From Annulohypoxylon bovei var. microspora (Eukaryota; Ascomycota; Sordariomycetes; Xylariales; Hypoxylaceae), in assembly GCA_022836615.1 (NCBI GenBank), contig MU405216.1:62001-126000 (forward strand): a stretch of 64,000 nt of DNA. The letters run 5' to 3'. Each line of letters opens with the position of its first letter. Position 1 is the first letter of the stretch. The notes under the pieces were generated by a model. It was not told the origin of the DNA. It saw only the letters and a program-made list of their open reading frames with translations, and did not search any database. Shown here one piece after another: positions 23,338 through 36,099 of this stretch. The translations under genes were made by a program, and so were the position numbers.

Positions 23338-25243
23338 TTTCGTTTCTGTACATCAATTACTTCGACGCACACAAATATCAACATGTGTACTTGAGAGTTA
23401 TTTACGACTAACTCGCCAGGTTCCCGTAATTAGATGGAATCGGTCTGTGTTTCAACAAGCATGAGTCTACGCACGCATCAACTTGCATTGGGGAACGGGG
23501 TATGAGGAATCAAAAGGGACCAGGAGTGCCGGCAGGTCATATTTTTTCAACAAAAAACGGCGTTGGCAATTTGATGCATAACATGATTCCCCTCATGGCG
23601 TTTTGAGATTTGGAGACCAAGGAAATGGTCAGTTTGATACATGCTTACACAGCTAGAGAATAGAGCTGAGCATTATCCGTCAACCGGATATGGATAGAAA
23701 ATAGAAGCACCCAGTGCGCGTTTTCTGTCTATCTAACTGCTGATACCCATGGTGACTTGGCCGCGTAATATCCATGTATAAGCTAGACGTAGTTTGGTCG
23801 CGTTCAACATCTTACCTACCTGCGTATTCTCTAATTCTAAAGCGACCTTCGTAGTTTACTTTTCACAACTTCAGCAGTAGCAATACAAGTGGAGAGCATA
23901 ATCAATTTCCTGTATTTGTGCTACCTACTTCAACATGATCATCTTTGTCAATCGTCTTCGATCAACGTCATGTAGATAGATATCATTGATCTGTTACCCC
24001 CTTATCCACCTTGAAGTCGCTAACCTAACATTAAAAATTCAAGCTATATTTGTACCTCCCCTTTAGTCCTCGGCCCGTGCTTAATCCCTAGGTACAATAC
24101 GTTGTGATCTTAGGTCTCCGGGGTCGAGGTGACGTTGATTCAGCAAATCATATCTCGCGAAAGGTCGGCCAGTCGATTTTCTGACCAACCCTATCCTCGG
24201 TAATTTTTGTCACATACCAGTACTTGATACTCACCCTACAGCATTCAATAAGATACATGTAGGTACTTACCTTGTCGGGTGGATTTTTTCGGTGGTTTGG
24301 ATGTATGATAATATTCGGAACTTATCAGCCCTTTTAAGCTTACGAAAAAAAAGATCCTTCCGAAGATGATTCGGAGCCGCATTTCATACATCCAAGCACC
24401 GACAGTACGAAACTGTCTATTCATGCTTCGCTTGAACTATGGGAACATTGATATTATGTACCTCATATCTTTCATTTTTCTCTTCTTGATATGAAATCGA
24501 TGATCTCGCATTATATTCCGTCATGACACGTTCAGTAGGTACCTATATACTATACACAACAACAATATGAAGACCGTCTTTTTATCTACCGCGTAACTCT
24601 ATGATGCCGCATTAGTTAGAAAGCTCTCTATAGCTCTCTAGATAATCGAGTTCGCATCACGGGGAATAATAGGTCAAGCCCGAAAGGCGAGGAAATCGCC
24701 TCGCCCGTCTAGAAAGAAAGCAAGTCTGTTCCGAACCTCGTACCCAGGTAGGCAAATAAACCTCGTCCCGTCGCTCCGATAATCAATAAATTCCGTCTCG
24801 GACACCGAATTTTTACCCATCCCATCTTGTCAATGAAACGCAAATCGCCCTTTATCCTACCGCCACTTTTGCCGCCAATACTCTTTTCAACACTTATTCG
24901 TACACCGTACTCGGAGGAAATAATAGAAGATATAAACGTAGTCTCGTTTTTTTCGGTGTTCCGTAGAATGCCACAACGCCAGTCAAGTGTTCCTTCTGTT
25001 CTGATATATGCGTCATGATAATATTCCGTTAAATGCAGCATAGTCGTCCGTATCTGATCTGATCAAAGGCGCGGGTATAGGGGGGGAAATGGATAATCGA
25101 TCGCGCCGATGCTATATGAAGGATAAAACTGCCATATGAATATTCCGCGATTCCGAACGCTATATCAACAAGGCTATTGAATTCCGCATGAACATACTAA
25201 TACATTGCTAAAAATGAGTATCCATAGCTCGGACGGTTTATCG
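23338..25243. other. spacer without recognised gene
   Basis: About 1.9 kb between SAH1 and the zinc-cluster regulator. It holds CTACCTACCTGCG-type motifs near 23812 and 24536 and one doubtful minus-strand open frame, listed separately. No RNA gene was recognised. Confidence 0.7.
24709..25041 (-). CDS. doubtful 110-codon open frame
   Basis: An ATG-started single-exon frame of 110 codons in the spacer downstream of the zinc-cluster gene. The second half contains NLLIIGATGRGLFAYLG, which looks protein-like, but I recognise no family and see no supporting splice or promoter pattern. It may be chance. Confidence 0.15.
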   Translation of the reverse strand: MLHLTEYYHDAYIRTEGTLDWRCGILRNTEKNETTFISSIISSEYGVRISVEKSIGGKSGGRIKGDLRFIDKMGWVKIRCPRRNLLIIGATGRGLFAYLGTRFGTDLLSF

Positions 25244-28200
25244 TCATCTCCGAATGATATTGTTCCCGGGGACGATGAAAGCTCTGACAGCAAGTTCCGA
25301 GAAGCGGCGGACTACATTGGTAGTTCCTCCGGTAACCTGAGACTCGTCCTGGATGAATTTGCGGGCTACGGCCAGCTTGCTCTTGGGGTCGCTCTCGTCC
25401 AAGTGCGGAGGTAAGGTACTCTCGAAGTCGGGAGGAAGATTCGGTGCGAGAGCGCGGATGACGGCGAGAGAATAGAGAACATCGCGGTTCTCGCGCCCAT
25501 CCAGCAGCTCGCGTAGTTGTCCCAGAATGTAGTCCCGCTGGCGCATCGTGTCGAGGCCTGGCTGATCCTTCACGCGGAGGAACTCGGCGAGAAAATACCA
25601 GAACTTAAACTCTCTGATTCGGTGAAGTCGCATGTCAGCGCTTGCGGGAGGCGGCTGGAGCGGGTTCTGCTCGAGGTAGTCGCCGGATAACAAGACCTCG
25701 AAAACCGTTACCCGATTTCTCGCCTCGGACCCGTCATCGGGAGGCGGTAGCTGCTCTCCCACGTTGACCTTGTACTCGGATGTGTACACTAACGAAGTCA
25801 AATCCCAAACCACTCGAAATTCGAGGTTGGCCGAGTATTGCATCCCAGTAACATCGTTAGCATCCGTCTTGGCCACGGATTGCAAGAAGCCCGCCAGCAT
25901 CTCGTTGACAACCGCACTAGACATCAAGGTACCAATGCCTCGAGGCTTCGTGTACCACTCCGTCTCGAAGAACTTCTCTAGGCCGGGGGCGTATACCTGA
26001 TCGTACAGGTCTCTAACCTCGGCCAGCTTTTCGCTAGTTAGAGGAGAGTCGAGGGCGGGGGGGATGGCGCCACTCATACCCACGAGCTCGTGGACCTTCA
26101 TCTTCCTTGCTGGAAAGCTAGTGTAAGCTGACGTCTGCTGCTGCTGGGATGAATACTGTGCAGGATGCGAAACAGAAGAATACGGGGGAACGAACGAAGG
26201 TCCACCACCTCCTCTGATAAAACGGGGTGTGTCTGGTAAATAGTAATCAAGAGGATTTGGGATGGTGGGTCTAGTCGCTAGGAAATGAGAAGTCGACGTA
26301 CTCGTAGTTGCCAAGACGGGCTCTAAAGAAGGATCGATAGCGGCAGGGTATTCGAGAGGTTCGCCTTTGACCGTCGACGCAGCTGTTCCCGCGGCTGTCA
26401 GGTTTCCGGTGAATGGTGCGGTAGGAGTGGTATTATTAGGTATTACCGGGGGAAGGGTAGTAGAATAAGAAGATTGAGCCTGCGCAACACTGCCGGAGGC
26501 CGAGACGGAGGTAGAGGAGGAGGCGGGGGGCCGACTCGACGGTACGGAAGCGGAAGTTGAGTTATTAGGGGCCGGTCGAATATTGGTGGGATGTTGTTGT
26601 TGCTGGTTTTTGAAGATTGGGTCGTATCCCAAGCATTCGCGTTTAGATTTCTGGCAATTCTTGCAGACAGGATGCTGTTCGTCGCACTATAGGAATCGCA
26701 TTCGATATTTAGCAACTGAACTTCAGTATGGCCTGTGCTTAGATACGTAACATCTGGATATGCGGCGGGGAAGACGAATTGGAAAAGGGTTGTATAGTGA
26801 TCGAGAATAAAAATTGGTATGGGGAATGTAGATGTAAAGATAGAATGAAGGTGTGTATAAAAGTGAAAGTGGGATAAAATAAGAGGGGAAGTTCTGGGTT
26901 GGGATAGACAAGCTTCAATAAGCTCGAAGCTCTGTTTGGAGTTTTTGGGGTTTGACCAGAGCTTAGGAAAGTATTGCTTTTTTGGAGATTGGGGGGGGCA
27001 GTTTCCGGACGATTGATAAAAGCCAATTTTCTGGAGCCAGATTTAATACCCAGCAACCTACTAGTAGTCTGGTGCTTTGCGGCTGGTGCGAGGCGAGCAC
27101 TTGCTTGCTCCGCTCTCATTGCTGGTCATGCTTGCTTGCTTGCTCGCTTTGCTGATAGCTCTATTCTCAAATGATTCAACCCTAAATCAAGGTACATCGG
27201 AGAGAGCTCTGGAGGTATACAACTAAGAGAAAAGAAGGGGAAAAAGAATCCAACCTGGAATGTAGCCAATGTAGGTATCCTAACTTTACTTATTCACCTT
27301 GACTCGTTTTTGTTTCTTTGTTTCTTTTCTTCTTAATATAATTCTTCATCCATCTTATCATTCTTGAAGTTCATCCTTTCTTGTCTCGTCTCTGTGATAA
27401 TGTGTTCTCGCAAAAAAAGAAATCCATGAAATAAAATATAATAATACATACCTTTATACGTCGTTTGCGACATGTCAAGCAGCCTGTTTTTGTTCGACGT
27501 TTGATCTCCTACGAGGACACGCAACACCACCCGGTCAGTCGCCAACATATTTAAAAAGCTAGAATAATTCCGGGAAGAGGGATATCTTTATTCCAATTAC
27601 CTTCTTATGTCGACCACCTAGCACACTGCCTGGTCCACTTGGAGGTAGAGCATATTGTGGTCTCAGAGCTTCCGGAGGTAGGGCATACGGGTTATTCGCC
27701 GCCATGGGGACCGGCTGTTGTCCAAAATAAGATAAGTGCTGCTGCGCCGGCATTGATGGGACCGAGGGAACCGGGTTGACGGGCATGGCCATCGCCATGT
27801 GCTGCTGCTGCTGAGCCTGCTGCTGGACCGGGTCGAAGGTGCGCATGCTCGGTAATGCCATGGCGCTATTTGGAACGCCCGCGCTCGCCCGGTACGCGTC
27901 CGGGCCTTGGGCCGCCGGGTTCGCATATCCGTAGTGCGCGCTGGTCATACCGGGCGTCGCATATGCCGTCGGGGTCGGGTAGCTGGCTGCTTGTCGAGGA
28001 GGCCCCTGAGGATGATGAGGTGGGTTGTTCGACATGGCTTCCGATGACGGCGCAACGCCCCCTTGCTGCTTCTGCCCCTGATGTTGCTGATCGGGCGGAG
28101 CGCCGTTGGTGGCCGCCGTCGCCGAGAGCAGACTAGCCTGGTCGGCAGCGACGGTAGTCGTGTCAGAGACTCTCAGAGGCGAGGCTGTCGTCGACGCGGA

Positions 28201-28680
28201 GTTCGAGTTTGAGTTTGAGGTCGAGGTCGAGATCGGGTTGACGACGTCGTTGTTGGGGTGATTCGAAGAGGGAATTCGGTGCCCCTGTTCTTTTTCCTTT
28301 TCCTGTTCCTGTTCCCGATCCTGATCCTGTTCTCGTGCCCACTCCTGCTCCTGCGCGTAGGCGACTAGTGTTGCCGTAGTTGCATTATTTGGGGATCGTA
28401 GATTTGTGGTTGAAGCGCGTGCGTGTGCGTGTGTGTTGTGGAAAGTTTTGACATCTGGCTCTACCTGTGACGGTGACTGTACCTTTGGCTCTACCGGTAC
28501 CTGTACCTGCACCTGCCCCTGCGTCCCTTGTCTCTTTTCCTGCTCTTTCGTAGCTTGTGATAATGGAGACTGGGCCGGCGATTGATGTGGGAGGGCATGG
28601 GCTAGTTCTTCAGCGGCGGCAAAGACGGGTTCAGGCTGAGGTTGATGAGCCTGTGGCTGTTCCTGTTGTGCCTCTGCCAT
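25244..28680 (-). CDS. Zn2Cys6 transcription factor, zinc cluster split by a long intron
   Basis: A fungal binuclear-cluster regulator. Exons on the minus strand: 28680-27601, 27508-27452 and 26686-25244, all phase 0, giving 859 residues. Exon 1 (360 codons) is low-complexity: Gln/Pro-rich with Glu-Gln runs and a Pro/Ala/Tyr-rich end. The 57-nt middle exon carries TGCLTCRKRRIK and the third exon resumes with CDEQHPVCKNCQKSKREC. Together they give a perfect C-x2-C-x6-C-x6-C-x2-C-x6-C cluster at about residues 369-397. A Ser/Thr-rich linker follows, then a conserved C-terminal helical domain (EKFFETEWYTKPRGIGTLM, FWYFLAEFLRV). The second intron is 765 nt, far longer than any other here. The start is the first ATG of the open frame. 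The regulator's target is unknown; the C-terminal half looks conserved but I cannot name the subfamily. Confidence 0.85.
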
Positions 28681-28879
28681 TTGATTTGATTTTAATTTGC
28701 AATTTTTTATGGGGGCACGATCTGAGCAGGGGCACGCCCGATTCCACGCTGGGCTGCTGCGTAAGGGGGGCCAAGTCACGAAACCCGACCTAGGGCTGGC
28801 AGGGGACGGGGACGGGGAGGCGTGGTGGACTGGTGGACTCTGGACGCTCTCGACACCTTCGAACGGTGGGCGTGGACCA

Positions 28880-28925
28880 ACCAGCCAGTCAGTCAGCCGG
28901 CCAGCCAGTCAGCCAGCCAGCCAGT
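28880..28925. repeat. CAGC/CAGT tetranucleotide array
   Basis: Eleven or so tandem CAGC or CAGT units upstream of the zinc-cluster gene. Confidence 0.9.
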
Positions 28926-28995
28926 AGAGCCAGCTAAGGTAGCTCTACCTGACCCTACTTTGGCCTACTACCTACCCTGCCTACCTCCTTGTAGC

Positions 28996-29112
28996 GTATG
29001 TATGTATGGGTATGTAAGTGTGGATGTATGTATGTAGGTATGTACGTATATAGTGTGTATGTAGTGTGGTAGGTAGTAAGGTATGATATGTAGGCATGTA
29101 TGTATGTACGTG
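28996..29112. repeat. TATG/TGTA-rich microsatellite
   Basis: A degenerate tract of TATG units mixed with GTAGGTA words, upstream of the zinc-cluster gene. Confidence 0.85.
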
Positions 29113-30998
29113 CCTATGCGTAGCCGAGACGAGAGGAACAAGGGGATCAGATCCCAAAGAAGGGGGGGGTGGGGGGTTCAGCACACGAACATAACACGCG
29201 CCCATAGGCAAAGGCCAGCTGTAGGCCGTAGGAACGGATGAGTGTGTGCTGCAAGTGGTGCGATGTTTGAGGTGTTTCGACGCGACCCTGGGCCGAGATT
29301 CCAGTTAGCTTGAGTCGTCGGCGCATTTGTTGCGTTTTCTCCGTAAAGAGACCACTCCTTGCTCCTTTTGTCCTAGTTTCCGGTCCTGTAAAGACTTGCA
29401 CACACCTGAAGAAATTCGACAAGGGGAACTTGGAAGAAAAAAAAAGATTGAAAAGATTGGAGAACTAGGATCCTTGAATGGAGCCCTGAGGCTGCTTTGG
29501 CGGTCCGTCGTGCAGTGTCGACCGACTAACAAGTTTAGCGCCAGTACATAGGTACTTAGAGGATGGACGTGTATATATACAGTTTGTCTTACTGTGCGGG
29601 ACTAGTTGTAAAGTATCCACTTCACTTGCACGTTTATTCCATTATCCCGTCTAGTGTCTCATCGACTACGCCCTAATACGCCTTTAATATTCCTCTCCAG
29701 CAAGGAAAAATACAGTATCGGAGACACCAACACCAAACTGTATCAACGCTACAGTAGGTACCCGTACATTCTCGTATGGTTCATTCAATAATACCTTACT
29801 ATGTAAGTACAAAAAGACCTCAATTGGATATGTCCATTGTCAGGTTATGTACATTGTCGTTGTTGTTATTATTTATTGTTATTATTATTAGGCGCTTGTA
29901 AAAAAAAATGTTGCAAAATGTTGGCCACGCAAACCGATAGATCGATCCTTGGAACAGGCCCTAATAACCACATGCATGCTGACCAAGTCTGACATGATGA
30001 GATACGTACCTTTATCGACACGATGTTGAAGCAGGAGATGAACTAACGATGACGAGGTGGACATTAGGGAAGGAAAGGAAAGAAAAGAAAAGGGAGTATC
30101 TATAATCATATATAATAAATAAGCTTGGCTCAGAAACTGCTAAACCGTTGTCTCTTTAATAATATACTAGTATTATATGTTTGTATGTTGTAGGTTATCT
30201 AGATAAAGCCCATGTATGTAGGAATATGAATATGAACAAGGCCATTTTAAGAACTTGACGGCGTCAATAGACAGGAGAGGAAGCTCGGTGAGATCCAGGG
30301 CATCCACACACACACCCTCCAATGATCCAAGCCAAAGAGATGTCCGTGCAAAAGTGACTGTGACTTTCCATATTCTGCGCCGTAGTAGCGTGCCTCAGGT
30401 AAGTGAAATATGTATGTGCCAACTATGTGCCAGCTTTTACCAAAGCAGGTGGGATTCAAAAGCCACGCTTCCCTCTCTTTCTCTCTCCCCTTTTCTTCAA
30501 ATCTCCTTAACCCGCAGCCTGTTTTTTTTTTCTCACTGACGACCAGGATTGAAGGCCAATGCAGATGTACATGTACTATGCACCAAGGACAAGAAACAAT
30601 AACCAAGAAGGGCCGACGAGTTCATGATTAAAAGGGAGAAGAGAATTGTCTGATAAGAACAAATTAATGAACTGTCCTTGAGTTATTAGGTCCGACTTTA
30701 TAGAAGTGTACTTACCTACCTACATGTATGCGGTTTTTGCAAGTACATCATTGAATATGTAAAGGTCAAGTGTATATAAATTTAAAGTACTCGTTAATTC
30801 GGTGCTAGTTGACCCAGGTAAGTACCTCATACTAGGTACCTAGATGTACATAACCGATGCTTAAAAATAGCAATAGGTACTAGCCGCGGTGCTTAGTCTA
30901 AGTCTTATGTAATAAAGTTTTCCTAATAAAGGGGTTAAACAATCACAGATTATTATTATTACTACCTAATTGAAGGATTCCATCTTAAATACAACATA

Positions 30999-31068
30999 AC
31001 CACACAACCACACAACCATACAACCATACAACCATACAACCATACAACCATACAACTATACAACCACT
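30999..31068. repeat. 8-bp ACAACCAT array
   Basis: About eight head-to-tail copies of ACAACCAT or ACAACCAC in the gene-poor region. Confidence 0.92.
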
Positions 31069-32052
31069 ACTAACATGCTTATGTCAATCCTCTTCGATAA
31101 ATAGGAAATGGGAAATGGGAAATGGGAAAAAAAGTTCTCTCGTGTCCGTTTACAAGTTCTTAAAGACGCGTCAGGAACTGGGTTGCAATTAGGATCCGTC
31201 GCCTACTCCGGTCTACACTACTCTGACTACTCTAGTACTGCGTGCCTATGCATATCCACCTTACGCTTCTGGTATGTCTAAGCTGTCCTAGCTACCATAC
31301 CCATGCGGTTGATATCAATTGTATCCGATCCTTGTCATTAGGACCTGTAGGACCTGGGGCTGAGGTCTAGGTGTGTATGTAGGTCTAGGTAAGGTATGTA
31401 GGTAGGTAGGTACAGTATATCATTCCAGCTATCCGCCGACCGCCTAACGGTAAGGCAAAGGGACGAACCACTTCCCATCCTTCCAGGCTCGTCTGGCTCG
31501 TCTATTCTTTTTTTCGATTTCACTTCCGGATCAACAGGGGCTACACCTATTCAGGGTGTGTGGCTCGCAGCGACGCGTGGGATGTTCGGCAAATACCCGG
31601 ATTGCCTACCTCGCACGAACGGGACAGTAGTATTTTGAGACTGCTCTCGATTACTCTCACCCCCAAAATGTTCAACTTTATCCGTCCGTCGCTGATAATT
31701 TGCCATGAGGTCATTCATATTCGAGAATCGTCCTAGTGGGGCTCGGGTTCACGTCACCTTTTTTTTTTTTTTCTCCTTACTATTGAGGAGACATTTTCGT
31801 CGATCCAAATGATCACCCCCATGCTAGATCTAACCGGCGGATTTTCCACCCTCGGGTATCGACTTCTAAAACTATGCATAGCTTATTCAGACTGCAACGG
31901 CCGAGCCGTGGATCCCTACCAGTCCCCACGGTAGTATCAAGAACCTCATTTTGATGCCCAAGTCCGTCTTCAATGCCATTGGCCGCCCGATCGTCTACAA
32001 AAGACGCGAAGGTGAACGATAATTATTTATTGGTAGTGACATATTCGTCCTC

Positions 32053-32301
32053 CTACCTAGCGAGGAGGCTCAAATCTGGAGCTCGTATCAACCCCGGCAT
32101 CCCGGTTTTGGCTATAGTTAGGGGAGCTTGTAGCATATAATCTTCCTCCTTGGGGGTCAGCCAATCTTTCTCCAAATAAAACTCTTCAATTTGTAATTCC
32201 GACGCATGCCTTTGAAGATCCATATCCAACGCGAAGCAAGTGCATGCCGCAATTTTATTATTATCATCTTTTTTTCTTATCCAATTGTTGAAGGGTTTCA
32301 T
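32053..32301 (-). CDS. doubtful 82-codon open frame, possible gene relic
   Basis: ATG-started and single-exon. The stretch EEFYLEKDWLTPKEEDYML has a protein-like charged/aromatic pattern, but I know no family with it and there is no obvious partner exon. It may be a decayed gene end or chance. Confidence 0.15.
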   Translation of the reverse strand: MKPFNNWIRKKDDNNKIAACTCFALDMDLQRHASELQIEEFYLEKDWLTPKEEDYMLQAPLTIAKTGMPGLIRAPDLSLLAR

Positions 32302-34614
32302 TCCGGGGCCGAGAACGGCGTCTCGTTTCCTCTATCTCCTTCGCCTCACTTCTTCGTGATCTTAAGCGAAGCTTAGCGATCGGTTTACATTATAGGGAGT
32401 ACTCAACTACGAAACCAGCCATCAATACGTCGATATCGATGTGGCAGCACAGAAGATCAGATCCACTAGGAAGTGCAGCATCTTAAGTTAAAGGGTTATT
32501 GCTAGGTTTTGGCTGATGTACGCCTATCCATTAGCCTCTTTCATGTCGTGCATCTCGATGACAGGCACGCCCAGGGGCGCGTAGCGAATACGGCCAAGAG
32601 CCTACTCAGATCTTCCAAGGGGCAGATTACACCTTCTGCCTCTATTCACGATTTCTTTTCTATCCGAACCTTTACAAGTTCCCGAAGCTCGAGCTGGACT
32701 TCAGCCAAAAGACTGAAACCCTCTACGATAAAATGACGATACTGCCCGGGCATTTATGGAGAAACGGCCCGCTAAGCCGCGTCCGGGGCAAGCCTCACGT
32801 AGGTAATTTTACTCTCAGGACACCGGAATCAGGACGGAAATCCCGGGCTCGACTAAACACACGGGATATATTTCAAGTTCGAAGCTGGTGTTGACATGTC
32901 AAGTTTCTCCAGAGTATTGCCGCCATTATTGATCACCCATGCCCATTCTTGGTATTCTAGATTATATCTTTCTGAACATCGTCTCCCTATCCTACTACAT
33001 TGATATTAGATGTTCCCAATACACCAAGAAACGCGTTAATTATTTGTCGATATCGATTCGGTCCGCAGAGTCTTGGGGCTGGGTAAATGCCGATTCATAC
33101 TGACTACTAGATAACGCAATGGATAGTTCGAAGTTATGTACATGAATTATCGGCGTTGCCAACAGTCGGAGGTCAGTATGGCTCGCAGCATCTTACTTGT
33201 CTTGGCTGAACGCCATCGATTAAATTTAGGACGAGGCCTTAAGAAAACCCAGAAAACCAATGACACTATGGCACGTCTCGAAGCGCAGTGTATTCAACCG
33301 AGGTATTTTTTAACATCTAGTCAACCTTAGTCTAGAATGTTCATGAATTTCGGGAAGGCCCTTTATCGGCATAGGCTTCGCGGCCGTTACATCGGAAAGA
33401 ATAGACCATCACCGGGGAATCCACAACGCCAGGTTTTAATCAGGGTCGGAGACCTCCTCACAATGCTTGTCAACCATTGTCAAATTTACTTTACATATAT
33501 TTAATCACCAGGGGCTGTTAACGAAGCACAAGCCGACAAGGCCGATATTAACAATACGCTTCTCACCGCAGTGGTGCCTATCAACTTTGGCCGGCGCAAT
33601 CCATCTTTGGTTGAATTGGCTTCTACGGGTATTGCTGCCCATTAAGCCAGACATTCGATCAAAATTTCAACCACTCACTTTCTAAATGTTAGTCTCAAGC
33701 CCTCTGAGACCCAAGATACATGCTACAGTTTTTGCTATTTCTATTCTTCCTTGCATAACATACCTTAGGTATCTAGTTTGATCAGTTATCGTCCTACTTT
33801 CTCGCCTTATACGCTAATATCCCTTCGGGGCGATACGGATACATTTTACACCGGTTGAACAATGCGAAACTCCACTCATGCACCAAGAGTACCTCGATGT
33901 TTACCTACTGCTAGTTTGGGGTAATGTGGTATAAGTTAGATTCATCGAAGGTATCCAGATCCTGCCATATATTACCAGGGAATTGAATAGAACCACGAGG
34001 TACTAAACGATTTCTAGACTCCTCCATACCTATACGGATTTGCCTGCGTAAAAGCGTATCGTTATTGCTAAAAGACTTATAAAGACCCTCTTTTTAATGT
34101 CTAATATTAGAGTACTGAATACCGTGTTGGTATCATGGACTATGATGGGTGACTTTGGCCAAAAATAGAGTGTCAAAACACTGGGCAGTAATATTCTATC
34201 TACCTAGGTCCCTAGGTCGATATCAAAATGCGTCACGAATCGACATGCCATAGTGATACGATAATGATATTGACATCGTATAGCATACCTAAGTTTCTCT
34301 TCGCAATATTGAATTGTCGAGAGGTCTACCAAACGAAATCTGCTTCATAGACAGGCTCGTGCGTGGGTCCAGAGTAACATTATATGCAAGAGGAACCTCA
34401 ATGACAGCGCATGTTTCCCCCCCAATTCCAACATGGGTATCATAAAATCAATACGTGGCTTGCCTTCGATTAAGCCCATATCCCCCTTCCATGAGAACTG
34501 AGACGCTGGGGCTCCTTTTGTCGATCGGTGTTTTGGTTGGCGCGCATGCAACGCCGCATGATATCCGATCCTCCTCATCGGCGGTTAGGAATGCATTTTC
34601 AAGACTTGAATCCG

Positions 34615-35410
34615 TCACATGGCGTCGGGGCGTGTTTTCTTCTTCTGCTCGTAGCTCGGTGCTAACTGAACCAACTGCAGCTCTTGTATTGGATGTTCAG
34701 AACGCTCAGGTGTTACATCGATGACCGTCGCCTTGCTTGCCCCTTTACGTCTGGCAGTTTCTACACAGGCGCCGGCGAAGAGCAAGAAATGCACGATTCT
34801 ATACTTAAAATTAGGATCCGAATTCGTCCACTCATACATACCTACATTCGATAGAAAGAAAAGGTTGTCACGAGACTCACATCAGAAGACTTAGAAATGC
34901 TATGACGGCCTCCATCGAGTGGATATAGTACTCGCTGTAATACTCATATCCGTCGCTTCCATGATAATATTGATAATAATCATAGTCCTCCGGATAAGCG
35001 TCGAAGTCGTCGAAGGAAAGTGCAAACGCTAGAATGTAGGCTGTCAATCCTACCCCGGCACCGAAACCCAGCCAGAGGAGGAGCTGCACGGCTACGTGGG
35101 CACCCGGGTGGATATCCCGGCGGTTCTTCCTTCCCGCATATGCCGTAATGACCTCGATGCCAGACCAGAGCAGAGCCGCACCTGCCTGCGGGGCTGTCCA
35201 GACAACGACGTAACTCTGAACGGCGGGGTCGACGGCAAGAGCGATCGAAATACCTAGAACGATGGCGCAGAATGCTGTTGACAGCGATATCAAGATAATT
35301 CTGGCCAAGGGCCACATCCGATTGAAGGGGACAATTCGCGTCTGACTTTGTTGATTTTGGTTGAGATTCTGCGGTGGTTGGTGTTGAGGTTGAGGTTGGT
35401 GTGAATACAT
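34615..35410 (-). CDS. four-helix membrane protein, MARVEL-like
   Basis: Exons on the minus strand 35410-34881 and 34798-34615 give 237 residues. After a Gln/Pro-rich, cytosolic-looking N-terminus come four hydrophobic segments at about residues 34-58, 66-90, 103-128 and 165-186, the fourth created by the splice (AFLSLL joined to IVHFLLFAGACVETARR). A short basic then polar tail ends in KKKTRPDAM. The layout of four helices with short loops and a Cys-containing last helix followed by Arg is typical of fungal MARVEL-domain proteins, which sit at the plasma membrane or in vesicles. The loop between helices 3 and 4 is very rich in Asp and Tyr. The acceptor used is the one that gives a continuous helix; two other AGs upstream would put a stop in frame. 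The precise function is unknown. Confidence 0.7.
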
Positions 35411-36099
35411 TCTCGTTCCTATTCACATTGCCTCCTTTGGTAACCCCGATATAAGTTACCTAGTAGGTAGGTAGGTAGGTACTTATTTCCCACATAGCAG
35501 CCAGGGGAAACTGGTATGAAGGGATCAGAGTGAGGGAGTAACATTGACCAAAAAATTCTAGCTCTACCTAGTGTTGATACCATCATTAGGTCGTGAACGA
35601 TCTTTCAGCTCTCGTTGCTCTTGGATAACAGGTAGTTGATCCTTGTCGAGACTAGTTTAGGTTACGCAATCGACGCCTATCATTTATCCCCCTTTTGAAT
35701 AGCCATCCATGGATGTTGCCAAGAACAGCATGGTCGTTATTGCGCTATATCCCCCCGGATTTTCGCTTGACCCCGCTGACCCTCTTGGAATTCGATCGGG
35801 TTGATAGTTCAATTAACTTAGACTATTGGATGGTTCATTCCTCAAAGATACCTAGGTATGCATCTATTTAGTATGAACCTAGGCACGTAGATAAATATAA
35901 GCGACCCGCCGTCTTGGTTCCGAGTACTTCACCGTGGTTGCGGACTATAAGTGGGGTTGAACTCTTGCCTCGGGTGTAAACGTACCCGTTAACGCAGCAC
36001 CTGTTCGACCCACTTTTAGTGGATACCAAGTGACTTTCTTCTTTGTACCCTCCGTACCCACCATTAGCGCGCCGCGGCTAAGCTTAAGTGGGTCCTTGA
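35411..36099. other. spacer upstream of membrane-protein gene
   Basis: About 0.7 kb. GTAGGTAGGTAGGTAGGTAC lies right behind the gene start, near 35464-35482. No gene was seen. Confidence 0.75.

Larger units (their letters stand above)
28681..34614. other. 5.9-kb gene-poor region
   Basis: This region begins as the upstream side of the zinc-cluster gene and runs to the membrane-protein gene. It contains microsatellites (listed separately), poly-T tracts (about 31761-31774 and 30518-30529), a GGAAATG array at 31105-31129 and many CCTAGG-type motifs (near 30832, 31390 and 34200). Base composition from 31.6 to 33.7 kb is closer to coding than the rest, but the frames are short and no family is recognisable, so decayed genes are possible. 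Confidence 0.65.

Noticed and set aside
26739..27174. Open frames in the long zinc-cluster intron as a separate gene
   Set aside because: They lack a family or splice partners, and the zinc-cluster spacing requires direct joining of the flanking exons.
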